From a bacterium (GTDB taxonomy: Bacteria; Sysuimicrobiota; Sysuimicrobiia; Sysuimicrobiales; Segetimicrobiaceae): a DNA stretch of 64,000 bases. The position numbers and the translations under genes are program-made. The notes beneath the pieces were generated by a model. It was not told the DNA's origin. It searched no databases and saw nothing but the letters and a program-made list of their open reading frames with translations. Shown in pieces: positions 28,166 to 37,707 of this stretch (positions are counted from its first letter, which is position 1; every line of letters starts with the position of its first letter). The stretch lies in the NCBI GenBank assembly GCA_035295165.1, contig DATGJN010000089.1, forward strand, positions 1-64,000, in the 5' to 3' direction.

Positions 28166-29434
28166 ATGCCCAAGGAAGTCTTCGCGGAAGACATCGAGCG
28201 CCTGATCGGCGCCCTCGACGGCGTAACCGCCGCCCGCGTGTTCACGACGCACGGCGGAGAAATCGCGCAGGTGTACGTCACGGTGGATCCCGCCGCGGAC
28301 GTGCGCGCCGTGCGGCGCGGCGTCGGCACCGCGCTCGTGTCCTCGTACGGCATACCGATCGAGCCCTGGCGCATTCAGATCGCGCAGCCGCGCACGGGGC
28401 CGGATGCGCGTTCCCCGTTTCGCGTGCTGCGGGTCGAGGAGGCCGTCGGGGCGGCCGAGATGACGGCGGTGGTTCAACTCGCGTGGACGCGCGGCGGTGG
28501 GGAGCGCGTCGTGTCGGGTCGGGCCCGGGGCCCGGTCGGCTCTGCGCACCGCCTCCGCACGCTCGCCGCGGCCACGGTCGACGGGGCGCGCGAGTCGTTG
28601 GATCCGTCGTACCGGAAGATCGCCGCCGAGGAGGCCTCGCTGGTGACGTTCTCCGGCCGGCCGACGGTATTGGTCGGCGTCTCGGTGACCACGGCGCGTG
28701 GCGACGTGCGCGCCTGTGGGATCGCGCAGGAAGACGCATCGTCGGACGCCGCGGTTGCTGCGACCCTGGACGCCGTGGCGAAGTTGTCGGCGCAAGTCGC
28801 GATCGTCGCGGCGTTGCCGGATAACCGCCGGGCCAGGCTCGAGGCGATGCGCCGCTATGTGAAATCCGCCGAGCGCGCGCCGTCATCGGGCGATAGCGAA
28901 GGGGATCCCGGCTCGGCGAGGGAATCTCCGCGGGACGCCGTGCCGCAGGCCGGTCGGGGGACGCCTGCGGGAGCCGGGGAGTCCGGCGCGGGCCGTGGCC
29001 CCGGGGCGTTCCACGGGGCGCCGGAGTGCATGTACATGCGCCGGGCGCCCGCGTTTGCCGGGCGCGCGACCGGGGCGCACGCGGCCGAGTTGCCGAACGG
29101 CGAGGATCCGGACGGGCCGCCGGTGTTGCCGCAGATCCGGTCCGTGCAGAAGGGAGTGACGGCGATGCCCGTGCGTCAGGACCTCCCGCACGCGGGGGCC
29201 GTTCCATCCGGCCCCGGTCGTGTCTCGATCGAGGAGGTGTGGTATCAGTCGCTGATCGCCAACCGCACGCCGGTGCACGTCCGCTGCCGCGACGGCTACG
29301 AACTGCACCCCGCGGTGCTGCGGGATGTGGACACCGAAAGTGTCCTCCTTGAGGTGAACGGGGCGACCGAATTGGTGTACAAGCACGCCATCCTCTCGAT
29401 CCGTCCCTTGACGGATCCCCGGGCGGAGGCGTAA
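28166..29434 (+). CDS. Large protein with C-terminal Hfq domain
   Basis: Open frame of 422 codons. Residues about 1-230 form a conserved-looking alpha/beta region that I do not recognise; two units each contain a beta-rich segment and a helix, and [16 protein letters not shown] plus [20 protein letters not shown] weakly recall the LeuA regulatory-domain pattern (a guess). Residues about 235-333 are a low-complexity, Gly/Pro-rich linker. The last ~75 residues are an Hfq/Sm domain: [15 protein letters not shown], and V404-YKHAI-409, the hallmark Sm2 motif of the RNA chaperone. A strong internal start (29165) would give a free Hfq of normal size. The start at 28166 is the first ATG with a GGGAGA site; 28118 is an alternative. 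pccB-like carboxyltransferase follows after 8 bases. Confidence 0.75.
   Translation: MPKEVFAEDIERLIGALDGVTAARVFTTHGGEIAQVYVTVDPAADVRAVRRGVGTALVSSYGIPIEPWRIQIAQPRTGPDARSPFRVLRVEEAVGAAEMTAVVQLAWTRGGGERVVSGRARGPVGSAHRLRTLAAATVDGARESLDPSYRKIAAEEASLVTFSGRPTVLVGVSVTTARGDVRACGIAQEDASSDAAVAATLDAVAKLSAQVAIVAALPDNRRARLEAMRRYVKSAERAPSSGDSEGDPGSARESPRDAVPQAGRGTPAGAGESGAGRGPGAFHGAPECMYMRRAPAFAGRATGAHAAELPNGEDPDGPPVLPQIRSVQKGVTAMPVRQDLPHAGAVPSGPGRVSIEEVWYQSLIANRTPVHVRCRDGYELHPAVLRDVDTESVLLEVNGATELVYKHAILSIRPLTDPRAEA
29165..29434 (+). CDS. hfq: Probable internal in-frame start giving stand-alone Hfq
   Basis: The ATG at 29165 is in frame with the larger gene and is preceded by AAGGGAG (29150-29156) at an eight-base spacing, a better site than that of the long form. 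Translation would give an 89-residue protein with a short N-terminal tail and a complete Sm fold ending after [11 protein letters not shown], matching the usual 70-100 aa of Hfq. Either both forms are made, or the upstream frame is only accidentally open into hfq. I favour at least some independent initiation. Confidence 0.55.
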   Translation: MPVRQDLPHAGAVPSGPGRVSIEEVWYQSLIANRTPVHVRCRDGYELHPAVLRDVDTESVLLEVNGATELVYKHAILSIRPLTDPRAEA

Positions 29435-29442
29435 CCTCGCCG

Positions 29443-30999
29443 GTGTCGGACGGCCGCGAGGCCCGCCTGGCGGAGTTGCGCGCCCGGCGGGCCCGTCTGG
29501 AGGCAGGTGGCGGCCCGGAGCGCATCGCGCGCCAGCACGAGGCCGGCAAACTGACCGCACGCGAGCGCCTGGCGGAGCTGCTGGATCCCGGCACCTTCGT
29601 GGAGCTCGACCGGTTCGTGACGCATCGCGCCACGGCGTTCGGGATGGATCGGGTCGAAGCGCCCGCGGACGGCGTCGTCACGGGCTATGGGGCAATCGGC
29701 GGCCGCCTCGTCTACGTGTTCTCGCAGGACTTCACGGTGCTCGGTGGCTCGCTGGGTGAGGCGCACGCGCAGAAGATCTGCAAGATCATGGACCTTGCCA
29801 TGCGAAATGGCGCCCCGGTGATCGGCCTCAACGATTCCGGGGGCGCCCGCATCCAGGAGGGGGTTGTGAGCCTCGGTGGGTACGCCGAGATCTTCCTCCG
29901 GAACACGCTCGCAAGCGGCGTCATCCCGCAGATCTCGGCGATCATGGGCCCCTGCGCCGGGGGGGCGGTGTACTCGCCGGCGATCACCGACTTTACCGTG
30001 ATGGTGCGCGGCACGAGCTACATGTTCGTGACCGGGCCCCAAGTCGTGAAGGCCGTGACCCACGAGGACGTGACGTTCGAGCAGTTGGGGGGCGCGGAGG
30101 TGCACGCCGGCGAGAGCGGCGTCGCGCACTTCGTGGCGGACAGCGACGCGGACGGTCTGCACCTGATTCGACGCCTCCTCGGGTACCTTCCCCAGAATAA
30201 CCTCGAGGAGGCCCCGCGGGTGGCGTGCGCCGACGATCCGGGGCGCCAAGACCCGCTGCTCGATACGATCGTGCCGTTGGACCCGCACCAGCCCTATGAT
30301 ATGCGCGACGTGCTCGCTCGCGTTGTCGACGGCGGTGAGTTCCTCGAGGTGCACCAGGCGTTCGCTGCCAACCTCGTGGTGGGGTTCGCGCGGCTCGGCG
30401 GTCGCGCCGTCGGGATCGTAGCCCAGCAGCCGGCGGTCCTCGCCGGTGTGCTGGACATCAACAGCTCCGTGAAAGGCGCCCGATTCGTCCGATTCTGCGA
30501 CGCGTTCAACATCCCGCTCGTCACGTTCGTGGACGTGCCGGGGTTTCTGCCTGGGACCGTCCAGGAGCACGGCGGGATCATCCGCCAGGGGGCGAAGCTG
30601 TTGTTCGCGTACTGCGAGGCCACGGTGCCGAAGCTCGCGGTGATCACGCGGAAGGCGTACGGCGGCGCGTACGACGTGATGTCCAGCAAGCACATCCGCG
30701 GCGACCTGAACCTGGCGTGGCCCAGCGCGGAGGTCGCGGTGATGGGACCGGAGGGCGCCATCGATATCATCTTCCGCCGAGAGCTGGACGAGGCGCCCGA
30801 CCGCGAGGCCGCACGCGCCCGGCTCGTGGCCGAATACCGCGAGCAGTTCGCCACCCCCTACATCGCCGCGGCTCGGGGCTACGTGGACGACGTGATCGAG
30901 CCCCGGGAGACGCGGCCGCGCCTGATCTCGGCCCTTGAGGCGCTGCAGGGGAAGCGGGATCGCAACCCCCCGAAGAAGCACGGGAACATCCCGCTCTGA
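29443..30999 (+). CDS. Acyl-CoA (propionyl-CoA) carboxylase carboxyltransferase subunit
   Basis: Carboxyltransferase beta subunit of 518 aa, as in PccB/Mmd[20 protein letters not shown] opens the chain; the N-domain oxyanion glycines are in [18 protein letters not shown] and the C-domain ones in [18 protein letters not shown]. Carboxybiotin donates CO2 to propionyl-CoA to give methylmalonyl-CoA. The substrate is inferred from the mutase and epimerase downstream. The GTG start lies 8 bases behind the Hfq-domain gene. KHGNIPL at the end is the typical C-terminus of this family. Confidence 0.93.
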   Translation: MSDGREARLAELRARRARLEAGGGPERIARQHEAGKLTARERLAELLDPGTFVELDRFVTHRATAFGMDRVEAPADGVVTGYGAIGGRLVYVFSQDFTVLGGSLGEAHAQKICKIMDLAMRNGAPVIGLNDSGGARIQEGVVSLGGYAEIFLRNTLASGVIPQISAIMGPCAGGAVYSPAITDFTVMVRGTSYMFVTGPQVVKAVTHEDVTFEQLGGAEVHAGESGVAHFVADSDADGLHLIRRLLGYLPQNNLEEAPRVACADDPGRQDPLLDTIVPLDPHQPYDMRDVLARVVDGGEFLEVHQAFAANLVVGFARLGGRAVGIVAQQPAVLAGVLDINSSVKGARFVRFCDAFNIPLVTFVDVPGFLPGTVQEHGGIIRQGAKLLFAYCEATVPKLAVITRKAYGGAYDVMSSKHIRGDLNLAWPSAEVAVMGPEGAIDIIFRRELDEAPDREAARARLVAEYREQFATPYIAAARGYVDDVIEPRETRPRLISALEALQGKRDRNPPKKHGNIPL

Positions 31000-31056
31000 C
31001 GCGCCGGGGACGAGGTACCGTGCCGGCATGACTCCGCGGCGCGCGCCGCGAACTGA

Positions 31057-32544
31057 GTGACCATGGTCGGTCGCGCAATCCACAAGGTCCTCGTCGCCAA
31101 CCGCGGTGAGATCGCGCTGCGTGTGATTCGCGCCTGCCGCACGCGGGGCATCGCGACCGTGGCCGTGTACAGCGACGCGGACCGGTCGGCGCCCCACGTC
31201 TGCGCCGCCGACGAGGCGCGTCGGATCGGTCCCGCGCCCGCCTCGGAGTCGTACCTGCGCATCCCCGCAATGGTGGAGACAGCGCGCGAGACGGGCGCGG
31301 ACGCGGTCCATCCCGGCTACGGGTTTCTCGCGGAGAACCCCGCGTTCGCGTCGGCGTGCGCCGACGCGGGTCTGGTCTTTATCGGTCCCACGGCGGAGAC
31401 GCTTGCGCGCTGCGGCGACAAGGCCGAGGCTCGGCGGGCGATCCGGGCCGCGGGCATTCCGGTGCTTCCCGGGACGGACCCCGTGGATGATGAGGAGGCG
31501 GCGGCCGCGGCGGCCCGTATCCGCTTCCCGGTGTTGATCAAGGCGGCCGGCGGCGGCGGCGGCAAGGGCATCCACCGCGTGAGCCGCGCCGAAGACCTGC
31601 CGGGGGCGTTGCGCTTGGCCCGCGGGGAGGCGCGCGCGGCGTTCGGCGACGACCGCGTCTACCTCGAGCGCTGGGTCGATGATCCCCGCCACGTGGAGAT
31701 GCAGATCGCAGCGGACGCCCACGGCGCGGTGGTGCACCTTGGGGAGCGCGAGTGCTCGATCCAGCGGCGGCATCAAAAGCTCCTCGAGGAAGCCCCGTCC
31801 TTAGCGCTCGACGGCCGGCTGCGGAGGGCGATGGGCGCGGCGGCCGCCGAGGCCGCGCGGGCCGTGGGCTACCGTAACGTTGGCACCGTGGAGTTCCTCG
31901 TCGACGGCCCGCGGTTCTACTTCCTCGAGATCAATGCCAGGCTGCAGGTGGAACACCCGGTGACCGAACTGGTCACCGGCATCGATCTCGTCGGGTTGCA
32001 ACTGGAGATCGCCTCGGGGGCGCCGCTGCCGTTGCGGCAGGAGGACATCGTGTTTCGGGGGCACGCCATCGAGTGCCGGGTCTCCGCGGAGGACCCGGCG
32101 GCGCAGTTTCTGCCGTCGGCCGGGCGCGTCGGGGAGGTCATCCTGCCCGGCGGGCCGGGGGTCCGCGTGGACGCCGCGCTCGTTTCCGGGATCGAGGTCA
32201 CGCGGCACTACGACCCGCTCCTCGCCAAGATCATCGCTTGGGGCGAGACGAGGGAGGAGACGATCGCCCGAATGGCGGCGGCCCTCTCGGAGATGGTTGT
32301 GACCGGCGTTCCGACGACGATTCCGTTCCACCGGTGGGCGCTCCGGCATCCCGCGTTTGCCGCGGGGCGGTACAGCACGCGGTTTACCGACCTGGAATGG
32401 GCCCGCCGTGCGCCGATCGACCCGGCGCTCGCCGCTGTTGCGGCCGTCGTGCTGGCGCATCGCGACGGCCGCCGTCCGCCGACGCTCCCGGTCCAGGAGG
32501 CCCCCGGTTGGAAGGCGGCGGCGAGGCGGGAAGCGCTGTCGTGA
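31057..32544 (+). CDS. Biotin carboxylase subunit of acyl-CoA carboxylase
   Basis: ATP-grasp enzyme of 495 aa that carboxylates biotin. KVLVANRGEIALRVIRACR is the family N-terminus; KAAGGGGGKGIHRV is the glycine-rich ATP loop; MQIAADAHGAVVHLGERECS and FLEINARLQVEHPVTE carry the metal and bicarbonate residues. Unlike PccA-type alpha chains it stops before the biotin carrier, which is a separate gene coupled by a GTGA overlap. A GTG at 31057 and an ATG at 31063 are nearly equivalent starts. Confidence 0.93.
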   Translation: MTMVGRAIHKVLVANRGEIALRVIRACRTRGIATVAVYSDADRSAPHVCAADEARRIGPAPASESYLRIPAMVETARETGADAVHPGYGFLAENPAFASACADAGLVFIGPTAETLARCGDKAEARRAIRAAGIPVLPGTDPVDDEEAAAAAARIRFPVLIKAAGGGGGKGIHRVSRAEDLPGALRLARGEARAAFGDDRVYLERWVDDPRHVEMQIAADAHGAVVHLGERECSIQRRHQKLLEEAPSLALDGRLRRAMGAAAAEAARAVGYRNVGTVEFLVDGPRFYFLEINARLQVEHPVTELVTGIDLVGLQLEIASGAPLPLRQEDIVFRGHAIECRVSAEDPAAQFLPSAGRVGEVILPGGPGVRVDAALVSGIEVTRHYDPLLAKIIAWGETREETIARMAAALSEMVVTGVPTTIPFHRWALRHPAFAAGRYSTRFTDLEWARRAPIDPALAAVAAVVLAHRDGRRPPTLPVQEAPGWKAAARREALS

Positions 32545-33083
32545 CCGCGTACCTGGTGCGCATCGGCAGCGCGGAGATCGAGGTCGTCGTGGAAGACGAC
32601 GGGGACACGCTCTTCGCATCGTCGGGAGGCCGCACGCGGCAGGTTGACATCGCCGAGATCGTCCCCGGTTGGTACTCCGTGATCGTAGAGGGCGTGTCGC
32701 ACGACCTGGGGATCGTGCCCGGCTCCGCAGACGGGGGGATCCTCGGGCGGCACGACCCCGGCGGGCCCCGACGCCACACGCTCGTGCTGGACGGGGAGAT
32801 GTACACGGTCGAGGTCCTGCGGGGCCGCCGAGGGACGACATCGCGTTCCCGTGCCGCCGGCGCGGCCGGCGGCAGCGAGGTGCGGGCGCCCATGCCGGGG
32901 CTCCTGGTCGCCGTTCGGGTGACCGAGGGCGCCGAGGTCGCCAGCGGGCAGTCGCTGGTTATTATGGAAGCGATGAAGATGCAGATGGAGATTCGTTCGC
33001 CGGTCGAGGGAACCGTCCGGCGCGTGCACGTCGAGGCGGGCGTCGAGATTGCGGGCGGGCAGGTGTTGGTGACCATCGGTTGA
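32541..33083 (+). CDS. Biotin carboxyl carrier protein of acyl-CoA carboxylase
   Basis: Protein of 180 aa. The C-terminal ~75 residues are a biotinyl domain with the biotinylated lysine in VIMEAMKMQMEI; VRAPMPGLLVAVRVTEGAEV starts the domain. The N-terminal ~100 residues (HTLVLDGEMYTVEVLRG and preceding strands) resemble the linker/BT domain that in PccA-type fused chains contacts the carboxyltransferase. The gene is therefore the split-off C-terminal part of a PccA-like alpha chain. GTG start overlaps the stop of the carboxylase gene. Confidence 0.9.
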   Translation: MTAYLVRIGSAEIEVVVEDDGDTLFASSGGRTRQVDIAEIVPGWYSVIVEGVSHDLGIVPGSADGGILGRHDPGGPRRHTLVLDGEMYTVEVLRGRRGTTSRSRAAGAAGGSEVRAPMPGLLVAVRVTEGAEVASGQSLVIMEAMKMQMEIRSPVEGTVRRVHVEAGVEIAGGQVLVTIG

Positions 33084-33137
33084 CGGGACAGCGTCATCCG
33101 GGCGAATTCGTAAGGTAGGCCAGAGGGGTGGGCGGCG

Positions 33138-34844
33138 ATGCCTGGCGATTCGGATCGAACGCGGCGCGGGAACGGCGGGGCTGCCCCTGGGTCCGACCGG
33201 CGGCGGGATCGGTGGGAGGCCGAGGTGCTCGGCCCCGCGCTCGCCACCGCCCCTGAGCGAGCCGGGGCGTTTGCGACGTCATCGCAGATCCCGGTGGCGC
33301 GGATCTACACACCGGACGATGTCGCGTCGCTTGACTACGAGCGCGATCTGGGGTTCCCGGGCGCGTACCCGTACACCCGCGGTATCTATCCGACGATGTA
33401 CCGCGGCCGACTGTGGACGATGCGCCAGTACAGCGGCTACGGTGGCGCGGAGGAATCCAATCAGCGGTTCCGCTACCTGCTCGAGCAGGGGCAGACCGGG
33501 CTGTCGGTGGCGTTCGACCTGCCCACGCAAATGGGATACGACTCGGACCACCCGCTGGCGGAGGCCGAGGTCGGGAAGGTCGGCGTTGCGATCGATTCGC
33601 TCGCAGACATGGAGGTGCTCTTCGACGGCATCCCGCTGGACCGCGTGAGCACCTCGATGACCATCAACGCCACCGCCGCGATCCTGCTGTGCATGTACCT
33701 CGCGGTGGGCGAGCGGCAGGGCGTCCCGCCCGCGCGGTTGGCCGGCACCACCCAGAACGACATCCTGAAAGAATACATCGCACGAGGCACCTACATCTAC
33801 CCACCCGGCCCGTCGCTCCGCCTGGTCACGGACGCGATGGCGTTCTGTGCCGAGCGGCTCCCCCGATGGAACCCGATCAGCATCAGCGGCTACCACATCC
33901 GGGAGGCGGGCGCCACCGCGGTCCAGGAAGTCGCGTTCACGCTCGGGAACGCGATCGCATACCTCGAGGCCGCGCGGGCCGCCGGACTCGGCGTCGATCA
34001 CATCGCGCCGCGGCTCGCGTTCTTCTTCGACGCGCAGATGGGGTTCTTCGAGGAGGTCTCGAAGTTCCGGGCCGCGCGCCGGCTGTGGGCCCGGATCACG
34101 CGGGAACAATTCGGCGCCCGGGACCCGCGATCGTGGATGCTCCGGTTCCATACGCAGACCGCGGGGGTCTCGCTGACCGCGCAGCAACCCGACAACAACG
34201 TCGTGCGCGTCGCGGTCCAAGCGCTGGCGGCCGTCCTCGGCGGCACCCAGTCGCTCCACACGAACGCCCGGGACGAGGCGCTCGCGTTGCCGACGGACGA
34301 GGCGGCGCTGCTCGCCCTGCGCACGCAGCAGATCATCGGCCACGAGAGTGGGGTGGCCGATACGATCGACCCGCTGGCCGGTTCCTATTATGTGGAGTCC
34401 CTCACGACCGAGATCGAGCGGCGGGCGGTGGCGTATCTCGACCGCGTCCGCGAGATCGGCGGCATGCTCCGGGCGATCGAGACGGGATACGTGCAGCGGG
34501 AGATCGGCGAGGCGGCGTACCGAGACCAGCAGGACGTCGAGGCCGGACACCGCGTCATCGTGGGCGTCAATCGCTTCCAGGCCGCTGAAGAGCGACCGCC
34601 CGAGATCCTCCGTGTGGATCCGGCGGTCATCGACCGGCAGCAGGCCCGGCTGCGGCGCGTTCGGGCGGAGCGGGACGGGGCGCGCGTCAATGCCGCCCTG
34701 ACGGCGCTGGGTCGGGAGGCAGGGGGACGGGCAAACCTCCTGCCGTCGATCCTGGAGGCTGTGCGCGCCTACGCGACGGTGGGCGAGATCTGCGACGCGC
34801 TGCGGCGGACGTTCGGGGCGTATCGCCCACCGGTCGTGGTTTAA
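33138..34844 (+). CDS. Methylmalonyl-CoA mutase, large (catalytic) subunit without B12 domain
   Basis: TIM-barrel subunit of an acyl-CoA mutase, 568 aa. [39 protein letters not shown] and [20 protein letters not shown] are canonical. The substrate-determining position in the RQxSG stretch is Y98, as in methylmalonyl-CoA mutases (Ile in hydroxyisobutyryl and Phe in isobutyryl mutases), supporting the conversion of methylmalonyl-CoA to succinyl-CoA. The chain ends where the cobalamin-binding domain would begin; that domain should be a separate small subunit, which this window lacks. MeaB follows after four bases. Confidence 0.93.
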   Translation: MPGDSDRTRRGNGGAAPGSDRRRDRWEAEVLGPALATAPERAGAFATSSQIPVARIYTPDDVASLDYERDLGFPGAYPYTRGIYPTMYRGRLWTMRQYSGYGGAEESNQRFRYLLEQGQTGLSVAFDLPTQMGYDSDHPLAEAEVGKVGVAIDSLADMEVLFDGIPLDRVSTSMTINATAAILLCMYLAVGERQGVPPARLAGTTQNDILKEYIARGTYIYPPGPSLRLVTDAMAFCAERLPRWNPISISGYHIREAGATAVQEVAFTLGNAIAYLEAARAAGLGVDHIAPRLAFFFDAQMGFFEEVSKFRAARRLWARITREQFGARDPRSWMLRFHTQTAGVSLTAQQPDNNVVRVAVQALAAVLGGTQSLHTNARDEALALPTDEAALLALRTQQIIGHESGVADTIDPLAGSYYVESLTTEIERRAVAYLDRVREIGGMLRAIETGYVQREIGEAAYRDQQDVEAGHRVIVGVNRFQAAEERPPEILRVDPAVIDRQQARLRRVRAERDGARVNAALTALGREAGGRANLLPSILEAVRAYATVGEICDALRRTFGAYRPPVVV

Positions 34845-34848
34845 TCCG

Positions 34849-35787
34849 GTGACGCTCGCCAAGGACGTGCTCCAGGGTTCCCCCCATGCGGTGGCCAGGC
34901 TGATCTCGCTTGTGGAGAACCGGCCCGCCGACGCGGTGGCGGTGCTTCGCGAGCTGCACCCCCACACCGGGCGTGCGTACGTCGTGGGCGTGACCGGTCC
35001 GCCCGGTGCCGGCAAGAGCACGCTGATCGCCGCGCTCGTGGGGACGATCCGGCGCGACGGGCGTCGGGTCGGCGTCGTGGCGGTCGACCCGACGAGTCCG
35101 TTCACCGGAGGTGCCGTCCTGGGCGACCGCATCCGCATGCAGGATCACAGTACCGATCCCGGAGTGTTTGTGCGAAGCATGGCCACGCGCGGCTACCTCG
35201 GCGGGCTTGCTCCTGCGACCACGGGGGTCGTGGACGTCCTTGACGCTTCGGGCTGCGACCTGGTGTTGGTGGAGACCGTCGGCACCGGCCAGGCGGAGGT
35301 CGACGTGGTGCGACTCGCGGACACCGTAGTCGTAGTGACCGTACCGCACCTGGGAGACGGCGTGCAGACGCTCAAGGCCGGCGTCATGGAGATCGCCGAT
35401 CTCTTCGTCGTGAACAAGGCGGATCGGGGGGACGCGGACCGGACCGCGACGGAGATCAAGACGATGCTGGGACTCGCGCCTGACCGACGGGGGTGGAGGC
35501 CACCGGTGTTGCTCTCGACCGCGACCGATGGGACCGGGGTGGCCGAGATCCTCGCGGAGATCTCCCGGCACCGGGAGTACCAGACCGCCCACCGTCTCTT
35601 GGAACGGCGGCGCCTCGCCAGACGGCGGGAGGAGATTCTGATGGTGGCCGAATCTCGCCTCAGAAACCGGATCCTCGGCGCGATCGGCGCAGAGCGTCTG
35701 GACGCGCTTGCCTCCCGCGTCGCCCGGGGGGAGACGGACCTCTACACGGCCGCGGACACGCTGCTCAGCGGGGCGGGCCTTCAATGA
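34849..35787 (+). CDS. meaB: Methylmalonyl-CoA mutase-associated GTPase MeaB
   Basis: G3E-family GTPase of 312 aa that loads and protects the B12 cofactor of the mutase. P-loop GPPGAGKSTLIAALVG, VDPTSPFTGGAVLGDRIRM, LVLVETVGTGQAEVDV and the base-recognition NKADRGDAD are present. The position between mutase and epimerase is the classical one. It starts at GTG 34849, and its stop overlaps the epimerase ATG. The older name ArgK would be misleading. Confidence 0.93.
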   Translation: MTLAKDVLQGSPHAVARLISLVENRPADAVAVLRELHPHTGRAYVVGVTGPPGAGKSTLIAALVGTIRRDGRRVGVVAVDPTSPFTGGAVLGDRIRMQDHSTDPGVFVRSMATRGYLGGLAPATTGVVDVLDASGCDLVLVETVGTGQAEVDVVRLADTVVVVTVPHLGDGVQTLKAGVMEIADLFVVNKADRGDADRTATEIKTMLGLAPDRRGWRPPVLLSTATDGTGVAEILAEISRHREYQTAHRLLERRRLARRREEILMVAESRLRNRILGAIGAERLDALASRVARGETDLYTAADTLLSGAGLQ

Positions 35788-36233
35788 GCGCAGGGACCCC
35801 CGGGAAGGCCAGGCGCGCGCCGGTGCTGGCCCACGTTGCGGTCGTCGTCCGTCAGCTCGAGGTGGCGGAGGAATGGTTCCGCAATCGGCTCGGGCTGGCG
35901 TCTGAAAGCCGTGAGAGCCTGCCGTCGCGGGGCGTGCGCATCGCGTTCGTCCCGATCGGCGCGGGGGCGATCGAACTCGTCCAACCCACCGGCGCCGGGC
36001 CTCTGGAACGGTTTCTGGCCGCAAGCGGCGAGGCGGTGCACCACGTCGCTCTGGAGGTTTCCGACATCGACGCCGCCATGGCGGTCGCCCGATCTGCCGG
36101 CTTCCGCCTGATCGACGAGACGGCGCGCCCCGGGGCCCACGGGACGAAGGTGGCGTTCGTCCATCCGCGTTCCACGCATGGCCTGCTTGTTGAGCTGGTC
36201 GAGCGAGCGGACGATCGCGACACCAGCGGGTGA
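35784..36233 (+). CDS. mce: Methylmalonyl-CoA epimerase
   Basis: VOC-fold metalloenzyme of 149 aa that interconverts the S and R forms of methylmalonyl-CoA, linking the carboxylase to the mutase. The expected ligands are visible in LAHVAVVVRQLE, VHHVALEVSDID and GLLVELVE, and the catalytic-site region AIELVQPTGAGPLERFL matches the family. It closes the propionate operon through an ATGA overlap with meaB. Confidence 0.92.
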   Translation: MSAGTPGKARRAPVLAHVAVVVRQLEVAEEWFRNRLGLASESRESLPSRGVRIAFVPIGAGAIELVQPTGAGPLERFLAASGEAVHHVALEVSDIDAAMAVARSAGFRLIDETARPGAHGTKVAFVHPRSTHGLLVELVERADDRDTSG

Positions 36234-36338
36234 CCTTCGCGATCTGGCGGTAACCTCGAGGCGGGGAGTCAGCACGGAGCAGCACCGGTCGCGAGGCGGA
36301 ACAAGCTAATAGCAGGGAAACCTCAGCACCCTCACCCC

Positions 36339-36367
36339 TTGCATTGAAATTCGTCTATAGGTATAAT
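36339..36367 (+). promoter_or_regulatory. Sigma-70-type promoter of the G5/3D gene
   Basis: TTGCAT at 36339-36344, a 17-base spacer and a perfect TATAAT at 36362-36367. The start point would be near 36374, giving a leader of about 195 bases. A direct repeat GTCTATAG (36353-36360 and 36385-36392) brackets the -10 region with a 32-base period and could be a regulator site. Confidence 0.75.
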
Positions 36368-36392
36368 CCCTATTGGACGATTCAGTCTATAG
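36353..36392 (+). repeat. Direct repeat flanking the -10 box (possible operator)
   Basis: GTCTATAG occurs at 36353-36360 and again at 36385-36392, 32 bases apart, about three helical turns, one copy on each side of the TATAAT box. Nothing else nearby repeats. A dimeric or cooperative regulator could bind here; no candidate is identified. Confidence 0.4.
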
Positions 36393-36453
36393 TTCCGATG
36401 TGTCCGCTATGTGTCGCTCGAGGAATCGCACCCTCATCGCCGCAGCGCTCGAG

Positions 36454-36518
36454 CTCCGAAAGATCCGTCAGGCTTCAATCAATCCTCCATCAAACCTGAC
36501 GGACCCGGAGAGGTTTTT
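36454..36518 (+). terminator. Terminator-like hairpin in the leader of the G5/3D gene
   Basis: CTCCG (36454-36458) pairs with CGGAG (36506-36510), and TCCGTCAGG (36464-36472) with CCTGACGGA (36495-36503), a 14-pair stem with a small internal loop, followed by AGGTTTTT. It lies 50 bases before the start codon, so it could halt transcription in the leader unless an alternative fold forms. The full untranslated stretch 36234-36568 otherwise holds the promoter and repeat listed separately; the short open frame at 36373-36609 has no ribosome-binding site. Confidence 0.5.
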
Positions 36519-36568
36519 GGGGGAGTTTCTACCCAGGACTGATCGACGTCGGCGAAGGGGGGGAGCCC

Positions 36569-37615
36569 GTGCAAGAGGCGATGTCCTACGGTTCCGCTGC
36601 GCTCGCTAGGCGCCTTCGGCTCCGCTCGGTTCGATCGGTCGTGTACGCGTGCGCGGGACTCGGTCTTCTGCTGGCCGTCGTGACGATCTCCGGAACCTGG
36701 GGACTCCCAATCCTCAGGACGGTCGACGTGTCCGTGGACGGCAAGGACATGACCGTCCATACGTTCAAGCGAACCGTCGGCGGCGTGCTCGCCGCAGGCG
36801 GGATCTCGCTCCAGGCCGATGATCGGGTGACCCCGGCCGCGGACACGCTCGTGTGGCCGGACATGCGGGTCACGGTGGTTCGCGCGGTTCCGTTCTCCGT
36901 GGTGGTCGCCGGCCGGTCCTACCCGCGGCGGGTCGCCGCGGAGACCGTCGGAGAAGCCCTGCGGACGCTCGGGATTCGGGTGGGGCCGATCGACAAGGTG
37001 TACCCGGGCCTGCAGGCTGCCCTGCGTCCCGGCGCTCGGGTCACGATCGAACGGCGGGAGTGGCGGACGTGGGTCGAGTACGGAGCGATCCCGTTCGGCT
37101 CGGCGGTCGTGAACGACGTCAGCCTCTTCAAAGGGAACACGGTGGTGCGCAGTACCGGCCGCGTCGGAACCAAGGAGCGCAGCGTCAGGGTGCTGTACGC
37201 GAACGGCAAGCCGGCGATGATGGAGCCGCGGGCGTGGGCGGTGGCCCAGGCCCCGACGCCCCGAGTGATCGCCGTCGGCACGCGGGCCATGATCGCCTCG
37301 CGCGGGGAGTTCGCCGGGCGAGAGTACATGATGCTCGAAGCGACCGCCTACTACCCCGGTCCGAACAACTTCGGCGGCGGCGTCGGCCCCCGAACCGCGA
37401 TCGGCATGGTTGCGCAGCGGGGCATCGTCGCAGTCGACCCGTCGCTGATCCCGCTCGGGAGCCACCTGTACATCGAGGGCTACGGGTACGCGGTGGCCGG
37501 GGACACCGGCGGATCGATCCGAGGCCGCCGCATCGACCTCTGTTACAATAGCTACGGCGAGGCGATCCAGTTCGGCCGCCGGGAGGTCAAGGTCTACATC
37601 ATCGGCGGCCGCTGA
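36569..37615 (+). CDS. G5 and 3D domain protein, YabE-like cell-wall enzyme
   Basis: Exported or anchored protein of 348 aa. One N-terminal helix (VVYACAGLGLLLAVVTISG), then two DUF348 repeats (about residues 50-90 and 108-150), a G5 domain (about 155-230) and a C-terminal 3D domain (MLEATAYYP, MVAQRGIVAVDPSLIPLGS, DTGGSIRGRRIDLCY) named for its three conserved aspartates; such domains belong to lytic transglycosylases that cut peptidoglycan. The GTG start at 36569 has a G-rich site before it. In Bacillus the equivalent yabE also lies just upstream of rsmA. It has its own promoter and a possible attenuator. Confidence 0.88.
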   Translation: MQEAMSYGSAALARRLRLRSVRSVVYACAGLGLLLAVVTISGTWGLPILRTVDVSVDGKDMTVHTFKRTVGGVLAAGGISLQADDRVTPAADTLVWPDMRVTVVRAVPFSVVVAGRSYPRRVAAETVGEALRTLGIRVGPIDKVYPGLQAALRPGARVTIERREWRTWVEYGAIPFGSAVVNDVSLFKGNTVVRSTGRVGTKERSVRVLYANGKPAMMEPRAWAVAQAPTPRVIAVGTRAMIASRGEFAGREYMMLEATAYYPGPNNFGGGVGPRTAIGMVAQRGIVAVDPSLIPLGSHLYIEGYGYAVAGDTGGSIRGRRIDLCYNSYGEAIQFGRREVKVYIIGGR

Positions 37616-37707
37616 CCGCGGCCATTTTCGCGCGGATCCGTGTTCCGCGCCGAGGGAAGCACATCCCACCCGAGTCCTCGCTGGTCACGCCCCAGGGCAC
37701 GCGGGCC

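Noticed and set aside
29296-31776. 826-codon open frame antisense to the carboxyltransferase and carboxylase genes
   Set aside because: Same composition effect; it crosses two well-defined genes and has no recognisable domain.
36374-36520. c-di-AMP (ydaO-type) riboswitch
   Set aside because: The gene context and a CCGAAAGATCCGTCAG stretch are suggestive, but the conserved GGGGGAACCCA-type core and the 5' partner segments are not found.
36373-36609. 78-codon open frame in the leader of the G5/3D gene
   Set aside because: No ribosome-binding site, starts at the predicted transcription start, runs through the hairpin and overlaps the next gene; codon use is not gene-like.
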